From a virus, in the IMG/VR virus record IMGVR_UViG_3300008110_000625, positions 1 through 36,138 of that record: DNA of 36,138 bases. One strand, given 5' to 3'. Numbering within the stretch: position 1 is the first letter of the stretch; each line of letters starts with the position of its first letter. A program made the translations under genes and the position numbers. This document shows positions 24,213-31,885 of this stretch, in pieces. The notes beneath the pieces are model-generated. The model had not been told where the DNA came from. It did no database searches and worked only from the letters and a program-made list of their open reading frames with translations.

Positions 24213-25030
24213 TGTTTGTAATTGAAAGTATCAAAAAACCAATTAAAATTGTTGTATATCCATTCAGAGGTATAAGTACCTAGTATCTCTTTTGAATCGT
24301 CAGGTAGTGCTCCTAATTTATTTCTGATGGTATGATCTCCGTAGATACCGTGAACGGTATCGTCTTCGACTGTGATTTGAGGTATGTGATTAAAGTTATG
24401 TTGAAAATAAGGTATTTCAAGATATCGGTAGATACTCTGCATCATACCTTCAGGATTGGTACAGAGGTCTTCATACCTAATGATTAAAAAGTTTCTAGCT
24501 GTCTTATCAAGGATTGCTTGATATAATTTTGGTATAGCATGTCCAATTGGGTGACTTACGGCCCACTGTTCGACTCTCTGCTGTGTAGTTAGTCCTTTTA
24601 GTTTAGCATTATCTATCTCGCCCATGTCTCTATCGGGATTAGCTCTAAACTTTTTTTCCATAGAAGCAAATACTGCTCGTAAGTCTCTAACCATGTAGAG
24701 TACCTTTGGATTGGGGTAGATATTATTTACTAATGAGTAAATAGATCCCCAGTTTCTATTTTTGTCTAGAATGTAAGGTTTATCAGTAAGATTCTCTACA
24801 TACCCTCTTAATCCTTCTCTGCAAAAAGCATAGAATCCATCACGCCACATATCCTTATCTCCTGCGTATGCCTCTTTGTTGCCGTTATAACCTATTCTAG
24901 CGCCTAGAACTAAATCAATCATTCCTGATGTAGGTGTTACGTGGAAGTCGGAATTTTGGCCTATAAGGTTTTGTAGAAGCGTAGAGCCTGCTCTCGGTAA
25001 AGAGCTTTGATAAAATATTGTCTGTTTCAT
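24209..25030 (-). CDS. PAPS-dependent sulfotransferase
   Basis: 273 residues. The 5'-phosphosulfate loop SSLPRAGSTLLQNLI (9-23) and the 3'-phosphate-binding YMVRDLRAVFASM (112-124) are the two PAPS-binding signatures of the Sulfotransfer family, with Arg115 and Ser123 in place. An RYEDLCTNPEGMMQSIYRYLEIPY segment (about 195-218) is also typical. It transfers sulfate to hydroxyl or amine groups of glycans, proteins or small molecules; the acceptor cannot be read from sequence. It neighbours the APS kinase downstream and a GT9-like glycosyltransferase upstream, so a sulfated glycan is a sensible inference. Confidence 0.88.
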   Translation of the reverse strand: MKQTIFYQSSLPRAGSTLLQNLIGQNSDFHVTPTSGMIDLVLGARIGYNGNKEAYAGDKDMWRDGFYAFCREGLRGYVENLTDKPYILDKNRNWGSIYSLVNNIYPNPKVLYMVRDLRAVFASMEKKFRANPDRDMGEIDNAKLKGLTTQQRVEQWAVSHPIGHAIPKLYQAILDKTARNFLIIRYEDLCTNPEGMMQSIYRYLEIPYFQHNFNHIPQITVEDDTVHGIYGDHTIRNKLGALPDDSKEILGTYTSEWIYNNFNWFFDTFNYKH

Positions 25031-25032
25031 GA

Positions 25033-25977
25033 TTAAATATTACTAATTACTTCCTTGATATCAAATACATCTTCTAACTCCATATAAGGACATTCGTGTA
25101 TATTGTTTTCAAATTGAAAATCAAAAAGGTAAGATCCTATAAGCTGGTTTGCTCTTTTAGGTAGTTTAGCAGTAATATTGTTATGTAGGTTATACCCGAA
25201 TACAGTCGGTGAAGTACCTATCCAAAATACTGTAGAAGGTAGTTTAAAAGCAGCTGCAGCATGTTGAAGACATGAGTCGATTAAAATACGTTTTTGCGCA
25301 TTAATTAATATAGCAAATAACTCAATACCGGAGTACTGCTGATCAATCCTCTCTACTCCTTCAAGTCGATACCCGTCAGGTCTAGTTATCTGGAAGATAT
25401 GATATTGATCTTTGAATTTGTTAACAATAGTTTGCGCTAAATCTTGGGGAATATCTCGGGTCCAAGAATAGCTATATTTCTGTCCCTGTAGAGGTCCTCC
25501 ACTAGTTTGTATGACGATTGTTGGTTTTTGCCTTAACCAAAGACCGATTAGTTGTCTCTGCACAAAGTTAACATATACACTTGGTTGCTGTTCTGTATAA
25601 GTGATCTCTAAAAGATCGCACCAGTTTTCAATAAGATGTTTTGATTTAGTAATATGACCGGTTTGATTATAAGGTTCATGTCTACAGACAATTACATCCT
25701 TATTTTCTATATAATCCTCATAGAAATAAGGCGCTTGAGCTAGATTATAAACCCTATCAATGTATGGATTGTTTAGAAAGACTTCCGGATAGGATACTAC
25801 CATTATGAGTTTACGATCAGGATAAGCTTCTTTCAAGTCTTTACATAAAGCTGTGGCTGCTATATTTTTACCTAGTCCGCCCTGAATATGCCAAATAAAA
25901 TATTTATTTGATTTTTTAGATTTAAACTCTACTACGCTCTCTTCATGTTCAGGATTGTATACGTAACCTTGTTGCAT
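25033..25977 (-). CDS. GT9-like glycosyltransferase (heptosyltransferase-related)
   Basis: 314 residues with two Rossmann-like halves. The first half starts IWHIQGGLGKNIAATALCKDLK (27-48), the second contains IVIQTSGGPLQGQKYSYSW and closes with LIDSCLQHAAAAFKLPSTVFWIGTSP (232-257), where D-S-x-x-x-H-A-A-A is the GT9 donor-site signature. Similar proteins transfer heptose or related sugars to lipopolysaccharide, but many phage and bacterial members have other acceptors. Gene ends two bases before the sulfotransferase starts. No membrane segment, so it is probably cytoplasmic. Confidence 0.8.
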   Translation of the reverse strand: MQQGYVYNPEHEESVVEFKSKKSNKYFIWHIQGGLGKNIAATALCKDLKEAYPDRKLIMVVSYPEVFLNNPYIDRVYNLAQAPYFYEDYIENKDVIVCRHEPYNQTGHITKSKHLIENWCDLLEITYTEQQPSVYVNFVQRQLIGLWLRQKPTIVIQTSGGPLQGQKYSYSWTRDIPQDLAQTIVNKFKDQYHIFQITRPDGYRLEGVERIDQQYSGIELFAILINAQKRILIDSCLQHAAAAFKLPSTVFWIGTSPTVFGYNLHNNITAKLPKRANQLIGSYLFDFQFENNIHECPYMELEDVFDIKEVISNI

Positions 25978-25978
25978 A

Positions 25979-26617
25979 TTAAAATATTAATTCTGTTAAA
26001 TTTCTTTCATCTCCGAAACCTACTGTAGGTACTATGTTGAATGCAAGACTATGTCTGGGTTTATCTGTTTTATTTATAGGTACCGAATGGTTAAGATAGG
26101 AAGGGAAAAGAAGTAAAAGACCGGGTTCGAATATTATTGAAAATTCATTCTGAGAGTATTTCAGATTTTTTTTCTTGTCTACCGTTTTAGGTAGAATATA
26201 CGATACGTTAACTGCAGCGGCGATCTTGTGAAACTTGATAGCTGGTGTTTTTTCTACTGTAGGTCCGTAATAGAATACTCCTGAGATCAGTCCGTTAGGA
26301 TGGGTGTGCATCGTATGATGTTGCCCTGGTGCTTTTACTGAGATCCACGACTGTCCGAATCTATACTCGGAGTAATCGTATCCAAGTTGATCGGCATACA
26401 TCTTAACGTTACCTAAAATAAACTGCGCTAATTCTTTACTTTCTGGTCTATCTAAAATATAACTGTCTTTAGACCGGTAACCGTAATTATCATAATCAGC
26501 GTCTGTACCCATATCTTGCTTATCAAAAAACGATATTACCTTGGAAAAACCAGGCGGTATCATTGTTGTGTAAACAGGGATCGGGAATAGTTCTAGGATT
26601 TCATACTTAACTTGCAT
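25979..26617 (-). CDS. 2-oxoglutarate/Fe(II) oxygenase-like protein (TIGR02466 type), copy A
   Basis: About 212 residues from the ATG at 26617; an in-frame TTG three codons further upstream is less likely. HTHPNGLISGVFYY (104-117) supplies the conserved H-x-H-P motif, NHSVP (176-180) the distal His, and PRHSLAFN (187-194) the Arg that binds 2-oxoglutarate. The layout equals the TIGR02466 / 2OG-FeII_Oxy_5 family of phage oxygenases. The substrate is unknown; such enzymes hydroxylate amino acids, nucleobases or small molecules. It is a diverged paralogue of the next gene and overlaps it by 11 bases, suggesting a recent duplication. Confidence 0.85.
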   Translation of the reverse strand: MQVKYEILELFPIPVYTTMIPPGFSKVISFFDKQDMGTDADYDNYGYRSKDSYILDRPESKELAQFILGNVKMYADQLGYDYSEYRFGQSWISVKAPGQHHTMHTHPNGLISGVFYYGPTVEKTPAIKFHKIAAAVNVSYILPKTVDKKKNLKYSQNEFSIIFEPGLLLLFPSYLNHSVPINKTDKPRHSLAFNIVPTVGFGDERNLTELIF

Positions 26618-27254
26618 AACGCCCAAATATTATCTCTGAAATTGTTTCTTTGTCTCCTAGTGTTCCTTTTGTTAAGGCATTTATGCCTAACGCTTTCCTT
26701 GTTTTACTAGTTCTATTAGGGGGTACACCGTGAGTAACATAGGATGGAAATATAATAAAATTATTTCGTTGTGGTATAAAATAGATTTCTTCCTGAGAAA
26801 ATGGATGCTCCTGGTAATCCTCCTCTAAGGAAGGTTCCATATAAGTTCTATATTGAGATCCTGCTTTCTTACTAAAACATATTGCAGCATCTCCTGGTTG
26901 ATGATCAAAATAGAATACTCCTGCAAGGAGCGTATTTGGATGGGTGTGCGCTTTATGAAATTGACCTGGTTCTTTATAGGTAAGCCACGACTGAGCAAAC
27001 TGTAATTCTTTATACCGGTATCTCATTATATTAGTTGCAAACTCTCTAAAATGAAACATGAAAAAGTCTGCAAGAGGCTTACATATAGGATGATCTATAA
27101 TATAACTATTTTTTGAAATCCAACCATAAGGACTGTTTCTTCCGTCATTCATCTCACAGCTATCGAAGTACTTTACTATCTCAGTAGTATCTTCTTCATA
27201 AGTTGTTACGTAGAGCGGAATTGGAAAGAGAGGAAAAACATGTGATTTACTCAT
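26607..27254 (-). CDS. 2-oxoglutarate/Fe(II) oxygenase-like protein (TIGR02466 type), copy B
   Basis: 215 residues, starting at ATG 27254, two bases after the halogenase stop. FPIPLYVTTYE near the N-terminus and HTHPNTLLAGVFYF (103-116), THGVPPN (174-180) and RKALGIN (186-192) align with copy A. Spacing between the H-x-H-P and distal His, about 70 residues, agrees. The order of motifs fits the Jelly-roll oxygenase family. Side-by-side paralogues in one operon imply related but non-identical substrates. Substrate unknown. Confidence 0.85.
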   Translation of the reverse strand: MSKSHVFPLFPIPLYVTTYEEDTTEIVKYFDSCEMNDGRNSPYGWISKNSYIIDHPICKPLADFFMFHFREFATNIMRYRYKELQFAQSWLTYKEPGQFHKAHTHPNTLLAGVFYFDHQPGDAAICFSKKAGSQYRTYMEPSLEEDYQEHPFSQEEIYFIPQRNNFIIFPSYVTHGVPPNRTSKTRKALGINALTKGTLGDKETISEIIFGRYAS

Positions 27255-27255
27255 A

Positions 27256-28731
27256 CTACTTTAATCTATGAAAACTTTCAATATAATCAAAATGATGCAT
27301 AGCTGTTGGTACTGTCTCTGGTAATTTTATAGGTCTTATTTCTTTAGATACCGGGGTATAATATTGAATATTTCGTGCTGCGGTAGTTTGAGCAAGCATC
27401 ATCACGTCGTAATCGTTTTTGATTAAATCACAGTAAGCATTAAGGTCTTTCATTGCTAAAGTCCAATCATCCCACTTTACCTGTTTTTGATCTATCCAAA
27501 ATGGAGTATCAAACCTATGACAGGTTTTATACTGATTTAAAATAAAAGTTGTCCAGAATTTATAAGCTTTTTTAATTTCACTGTTTGCAAAAATTAGAGC
27601 ATTATTATTATAATTTCCGTTATACTTTACACTCTTATCTTTGAATGCCTGGTGGTAGGTTTCAAGAACTCTCTCTAATACTACGGTAACTGTACTAGTT
27701 AAAGCTAAACCGGGGGCATCTAGAGGTTCTAAAAATCCGTTAGCCATTCCAATTGAACAACTATTAATTTTAAACGTCTGCCTGTTAACCCGAGGTCTAA
27801 AATCAACTACACTAGGTATAATAGATTCATCCCCTATATCCGTTATAAATTCATTTATCGCTTGATCTACGCTTACATGGTTTTCAGAAAAAGTATAGCC
27901 TGTCCCTATTCTTTCCCATGTTGGAGTAATCCATCTCCACCCGTATTTCATGGTCTTCGCTACCGTGTAAGGGTGAAACTGCTCTCTTTTATTTGTATAA
28001 GGAAGTGGGTAAACGACAGCTTTAGTTGTCAGCAAAACATCTCCTATACTATCGTACTGTTCGTTAAATACATTCTTTACTTTTAAATTCTGGCCTGTTG
28101 TATTTATATAATAATCAGCCTCTACTATTCTCCCGCTTTCCAACATCAAATTTGGAATATACCCTTGTTCTATAAAATTAACCCGGTCAACAGTATCTGC
28201 TATAAACTCTACTTTAGAGGATTTAAATGCTTGCTTTTTTAAAAATTCTATATACTGACCTGCATCAAAATGGTACGTATTCGGATATTCGTTTTCTAAC
28301 TCCATTCCATAGTTCTCTGGAAATACGTTATTTTTACCAACTACTTCATTCCATATTGTGGAACCGTAGATATCGTGTATGAATGTTTCAGGGTCTTTAT
28401 TACCTAGTAACATTATATACTTTCTTGCAGATAATTTAGTTTTTTTAAAAGGTATCTCAGACTTAAAAAAATGAATCCAGTCGTGCTTACTCCATCCTTT
28501 ATAATATACTCCGTATTTTACAGCTGCATGCGATTCTCTTATAAAATCTTCAAGTTTAACATTAAATTTTGTATGTGCCATAGGTAATGTCAATGTAGTT
28601 GACTCACCTACCCCAATGTGTGGTATTTTAGGGGAACCTATTATCGTTACTTTCTCTACAAAAGAAAGTTCTTTTAACTGATTACCTACCAGCCATCCAC
28701 TAGCTCCTGAACCTACTATGCAAATATGCAT
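27256..28731 (-). CDS. Flavin-dependent (tryptophan-type) halogenase
   Basis: 491 residues. An N-terminal FAD dinucleotide site GSGASGW (7-13) and GVGEST (40-45) are followed by AAVKYGVYYKGW, with Lys72 at the catalytic lysine position of PrnA (Lys79), and by WRWITP (265-270), a close variant of the WxWxIP motif that separates halogenases from other flavin monooxygenases (Ile to Thr). A FLEPLDAPGLALTS segment (345-360 region) matches the halogenase FLEPLEATS motif. Chlorinates or brominates an aromatic substrate with FADH2 and O2. Substrate unknown. Flanked by 2-oxoglutarate oxygenases on both sides, which is the unusual context. A reductase partner is not in the window. Confidence 0.9.
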   Translation of the reverse strand: MHICIVGSGASGWLVGNQLKELSFVEKVTIIGSPKIPHIGVGESTTLTLPMAHTKFNVKLEDFIRESHAAVKYGVYYKGWSKHDWIHFFKSEIPFKKTKLSARKYIMLLGNKDPETFIHDIYGSTIWNEVVGKNNVFPENYGMELENEYPNTYHFDAGQYIEFLKKQAFKSSKVEFIADTVDRVNFIEQGYIPNLMLESGRIVEADYYINTTGQNLKVKNVFNEQYDSIGDVLLTTKAVVYPLPYTNKREQFHPYTVAKTMKYGWRWITPTWERIGTGYTFSENHVSVDQAINEFITDIGDESIIPSVVDFRPRVNRQTFKINSCSIGMANGFLEPLDAPGLALTSTVTVVLERVLETYHQAFKDKSVKYNGNYNNNALIFANSEIKKAYKFWTTFILNQYKTCHRFDTPFWIDQKQVKWDDWTLAMKDLNAYCDLIKNDYDVMMLAQTTAARNIQYYTPVSKEIRPIKLPETVPTAMHHFDYIESFHRLK

Positions 28732-28732
28732 A

Positions 28733-29065
28733 CTAAAGTATGTTTCTAAGTATAATTGTTAATGAAATTCCTATCCAAAGAGTATTAAAAGCAATTAAGG
28801 TAGGTAAAGATTTTCGCATACTAGCCCAAATAAGAAGAGAAGAGGTTATAAGTGTAAAGAAATGTAACCACCAAATCTCCTTACCGAAAACTAGTCCCGG
28901 TACGATAATTAAAGCTTTAGCCATCCAGGCTGCAAACTCTACTGTATTATAGTCTGTCCAATATTCTTTTTTAAAGAACATTAAATATCTTTCTAATATT
29001 CTTCTATAGCCTATAAGCCAGTATAAAAATCCTACAGTGAGTACAAATACAGTTATTAATATCAT
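28733..29065 (-). CDS. Small membrane protein, 110 aa
   Basis: Not recognised. Three or four hydrophobic segments: about residues 2-20, 47-60, 66-82 and 90-108, with a charged basic loop RRILERYLMFFKKEYW between the first two. No catalytic or transporter motif visible. It overlaps the stop of the DUF2892-like gene by four bases and is followed by the halogenase after one base, so it is translated with them. A membrane anchor or scaffold for the operon's enzymes is possible but speculative. Confidence 0.7.
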   Translation of the reverse strand: MILITVFVLTVGFLYWLIGYRRILERYLMFFKKEYWTDYNTVEFAAWMAKALIIVPGLVFGKEIWWLHFFTLITSSLLIWASMRKSLPTLIAFNTLWIGISLTIILRNIL

Positions 29066-29271
29066 TTTTTAAAGCCTAACTTTTCCCAAATAATTTTGAA
29101 AGGACAGATTCCGGTTAAAGCAGCAAGTGGCAGTAAAGTTGGCGGTAACCACAGTACCCAACTAACATTGCTGAATCCTGTTAGCCAATTACCGAGGAAA
29201 ACAACAAGTCCAATTGATAAAAAAGTCATTCGTGCTGATGGAGAAGCATCTCCGAGATTGAATAGTTTCAT
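29062..29271 (-). CDS. DUF2892-like small membrane protein
   Basis: 69 residues with two hydrophobic segments (about 16-31 and 36-55). The N-terminal R-M-T-F-L-S-I-G and the LPLAALTGICPFKIIWEKLG closing segment fit the DUF2892 pattern, in which L-T-G-x-C-P is the signature; the family occurs alone or fused to rhodanese domains in bacteria. The function is unknown in phages. Overlaps the next gene by four bases. Confidence 0.7.
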   Translation of the reverse strand: MKLFNLGDASPSARMTFLSIGLVVFLGNWLTGFSNVSWVLWLPPTLLPLAALTGICPFKIIWEKLGFKK

Positions 29272-29284
29272 GTGATTTTATATT

Positions 29285-29890
29285 TTATTTGTTAATAAAC
29301 TCTTTAGGTACAAAATTGAAGGCTATTGAAATTCTCTCTTGATTTGATTCGTTTCTTTCGACGTGATGCTTGACCCAGCTCGGAAATAGGTAAAAAGTAG
29401 ATTCTTGAGCCGGCTTGGTAACCGATAGAGCATTAGACATTGTCTGTTCTCTTTCGACTTTACCTGTCATAAAGAATTCCATGTTGTCTCCCCTATGTAG
29501 CACTAAATCTCCCATGTTACTCTGGGGAACTGATACGTAGTATACTCCTGATAAAACACTGCTTTGATGATCGTGTATTAGGTTATAATCGTGATGTCCG
29601 TTAATGTTAATCCAAAAATTACCTAATTGCAGATCTTTGATTCCAGTATATCGAGCACAAACATCATTTGCAAATACTGTGAGATCGTTAAATAACCTTT
29701 CAAGAGCTGTAGGTATAGGGAATAGCAGTTCGCCGCTATGCCATCCTCCCCTATTTGAGATAGTAACTCCTGGTTTCTGTCTACGTGTCTCTAAACAGTA
29801 CTGCTTGATAGATTGATTGTCGATTCCTGATACGGGACACTCCCATACAGGGGTTGTAAACCAGAGTTGTTCATAAACTTTAAATTCCAT
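29285..29890 (-). CDS. 2-oxoglutarate/Fe(II) oxygenase-like protein (TIGR02466 type), copy C
   Basis: 201 residues. LIHDHQSSVLSGVYYVS (104-120) carries the family's H-x-H motif and the S-G-V-Y-Y strand; VKHHVERN (173-180) gives the distal His and ERISIAFNFVP (185-195) the 2-oxoglutarate Arg. It is clearly related to copies A and B but separated from them by the halogenase and two membrane proteins. It lacks the H-T-H-P wording of the other two, so it is a distinct subfamily. Substrate unknown. Confidence 0.83.
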   Translation of the reverse strand: MEFKVYEQLWFTTPVWECPVSGIDNQSIKQYCLETRRQKPGVTISNRGGWHSGELLFPIPTALERLFNDLTVFANDVCARYTGIKDLQLGNFWININGHHDYNLIHDHQSSVLSGVYYVSVPQSNMGDLVLHRGDNMEFFMTGKVEREQTMSNALSVTKPAQESTFYLFPSWVKHHVERNESNQERISIAFNFVPKEFINK

Positions 29891-29901
29891 AAAATATTTT
29901 T

Positions 29902-30513
29902 TTACCTAAATGGGCGTCCGCCTGTCCAAAATACCATACACTTACGTTCTCCTCTAGTAATTGGTCTCACCCTATGCATACAAAATGCTGGAAAGCAAAT
30001 AACATCTCCTTTTTCTCGCGGGACAATAATAGATTCTTTTCCGCCAAACCAAATTTCAAAATCACCGCCTTCGTAGTCTTTAGAATCAGAAAGTTGAATA
30101 GTGGTGGCAATTTTTCTCTTATTAACCCCTAATGCTCCAACATCCATATGCCAATCAAGGTGTCCGCCATCGGTTGGATAGATGACATAATGAATAGGGT
30201 CGGTTACAGTATCAATATCAAAGTGAAATAACTTACTATTTGCTTCTAATACTAAAGGAAATAAAATATCGTAAAGCCATTTTGTATGTGGGGCTGGATT
30301 TAGATAGGCAATATCTCTGTTATTAGTCTTGTAAGAATCCGTATCACTTCCTAACTCTCTAACCCCTGTTCTACCTTTAGAAAATTTATAATTCGATTTT
30401 ACCATCTCATCTAACTCTTGAATCATTTGATCGTTAAATACGTTCTTGAAATAGTAAAAAGTACTCCAGTTAGACTGAGGTTTAAAATCATTATACGGTT
30501 TTAATGGGAACAT
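29902..30513 (-). CDS. Prolyl-4-hydroxylase-like 2-oxoglutarate/Fe(II) oxygenase
   Basis: 203 residues. GGHLDWHMDVG gives the facial-triad His122-x-Asp124, the distal His is in CFPAFCMHRVRPITRGER (His180), and Arg190 ten residues later is the 2-oxoglutarate contact. YEGGDFEIWF between them is the usual GGEL strand. This is the PKHD/P4H branch, distinct from the TIGR02466 branch of the three neighbours. T4-like cyanophages commonly encode related genes. Target could be proline or lysine in a protein, or a free metabolite. Confidence 0.88.
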   Translation of the reverse strand: MFPLKPYNDFKPQSNWSTFYYFKNVFNDQMIQELDEMVKSNYKFSKGRTGVRELGSDTDSYKTNNRDIAYLNPAPHTKWLYDILFPLVLEANSKLFHFDIDTVTDPIHYVIYPTDGGHLDWHMDVGALGVNKRKIATTIQLSDSKDYEGGDFEIWFGGKESIIVPREKGDVICFPAFCMHRVRPITRGERKCMVFWTGGRPFR

Positions 30514-30517
30514 ATAT

Positions 30518-31105
30518 TTATTTTTCTTGTCTATCGATCATAGTATACCATCCGGTTAGTATATACTTTGTTTGTGAAGGCGAAGGAACACCGCGATGTA
30601 AATACATCCAGTCGGAAGGCCAAATAACCAATTTACCTTGTATAGCAGATTCAAAGTGATGTTGATAGTAGAACTCTGTTTCACCTCTGTCCGTGATAGT
30701 GTTTAGGTATAAGATCCAAACTAGATACCTAGTATTACACCTGTTAGTAGCTCTTTCACAATGCCATCCATAAAAACCTTCACCTGGATCATAACGTTGT
30801 AGATTGAATAACGAACTTATTTGTAATGGATCTAAATTAGAAAAAGCTAAAGAATGCCTATCTCTATAATCTCTAAGTCCTCTTTCTAAGACATCTACTA
30901 ACGAGCCTAACAAGGTACCCCATACAGGGTGATTCCGGTATTGGGGGTGGAAGGTAATATCAGTAGACTTTTTAGCTCCCGTTGAAGCGGTACCATCAGG
31001 GCCGTAGGATACTCCAGGGCGCTTGTCTTCTGATGCTTCAAAGGAATCTATAAAAGACTTACATAATTCCGGGGAAAGGGCATTTTCTTTTCTGTAGAAA
31101 AACAT
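30518..31105 (-). CDS. 2-oxoglutarate/Fe(II) oxygenase-like protein with His-x-Glu site
   Basis: 195 residues. YDPGEGFYGWHCERA carries His115-Cys-Glu117 where most relatives have His-x-Asp; LHRGVPSPSQTKYILTGWY gives distal His170 and Lys180 where the 2-oxoglutarate Arg normally sits. GETEFYYQ and LVIWPSDW supply the usual strands. The His-x-Glu variant is rare but known in active enzymes such as clavaminate synthase and AsnO. The Arg to Lys change is also seen in some families. It is first of the oxygenase genes in the operon, 20 bases after the 234-residue gene. Confidence 0.82.
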   Translation of the reverse strand: MFFYRKENALSPELCKSFIDSFEASEDKRPGVSYGPDGTASTGAKKSTDITFHPQYRNHPVWGTLLGSLVDVLERGLRDYRDRHSLAFSNLDPLQISSLFNLQRYDPGEGFYGWHCERATNRCNTRYLVWILYLNTITDRGETEFYYQHHFESAIQGKLVIWPSDWMYLHRGVPSPSQTKYILTGWYTMIDRQEK

Positions 31106-31125
31106 AACTGTTAGGTATTTTTACT

Positions 31126-31830
31126 CTATTGCTGGGAATCGGCTTGTTGAGTTAGTTGTTGACGAGTCTGTTCAAAGGTAAGTAACGTATTACCTTCTGT
31201 TTTTAGTCTCTGAAGAGTCTGTAGAGGACCTACAGCATTAATAACTTCACTGGGTTCGCTATTAGGGCTTAATGCCTTAACTCTATTTTCAAGTCTCAAT
31301 CCCAGACTTTCAGCCTGATGTGTATTAACATTTCTATCATCGAAACTTCCGTCGTTAAGTTCGGTCTTAATTTTAGACCAAGTCTGAATTTCTCTTACAC
31401 GATCGTGAGCTACTTGTTCCATACAGGCTTTTCCATAAAGATTCTGATCGAGATCAATCTGAATTTCCATGATTTCTAGCATATCTCCTTTTAACTCTGC
31501 TTCTTTCATTTTACGCTCGAGCTTAAGTCTTTCAACATCGGCCCTACGCATATCAAAAGAGAGATTCATCATTGCATCAAAGTGCGCAGACATCTCTCTA
31601 ACAGATTGCCAGTATTTAGAAGCAGGAGTTGGGTGCTTGGCATCATTGAGAACTGATACACGCATTTCCGTTTCGGTACGGAAAATTTGCTTTTTATTCC
31701 AGTTATCAGCCAGTTCTTCTTTTAATCTTAAAACTTCTTTTGCATCTTCCGGTTTGAGAACCGCTAGAATATTCTGTAAATCACTAGGGATAGCTAATTC
31801 GTAACTCTGTTTTTCTTGATTTTCACTCAT
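31126..31830 (-). CDS. Conserved-looking hypothetical phage protein, 234 aa
   Basis: A largely helical, charged, 234-residue protein. The KHPTPASKYWQSVREM segment (about 66-81) and DRVREIQTWSKIKTEL (about 147-162) resemble proteins I have seen in T4-like marine phages next to structural genes, with unknown function. Coiled-coil probability looks high for residues 90-130 (RADVERLKLERKMKEAELKG). The Gln-rich C-terminus is probably disordered. Lies between the small 78-residue gene and the oxygenase cluster, so it may belong to the structural side rather than the modifying operon. Confidence 0.68.
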   Translation of the reverse strand: MSENQEKQSYELAIPSDLQNILAVLKPEDAKEVLRLKEELADNWNKKQIFRTETEMRVSVLNDAKHPTPASKYWQSVREMSAHFDAMMNLSFDMRRADVERLKLERKMKEAELKGDMLEIMEIQIDLDQNLYGKACMEQVAHDRVREIQTWSKIKTELNDGSFDDRNVNTHQAESLGLRLENRVKALSPNSEPSEVINAVGPLQTLQRLKTEGNTLLTFEQTRQQLTQQADSQQ

Positions 31831-31885
31831 AACAATATTTCAATTAATTTAATATAATAACTATTTTTCAATATTACAACTCTTT

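Noticed and set aside
26618-26626. TTG start three codons ahead of the oxygenase copy A ATG
   Set aside because: The ATG at 26617 gives the normal family N-terminus and avoids a longer overlap with the upstream gene; TTG is less likely.
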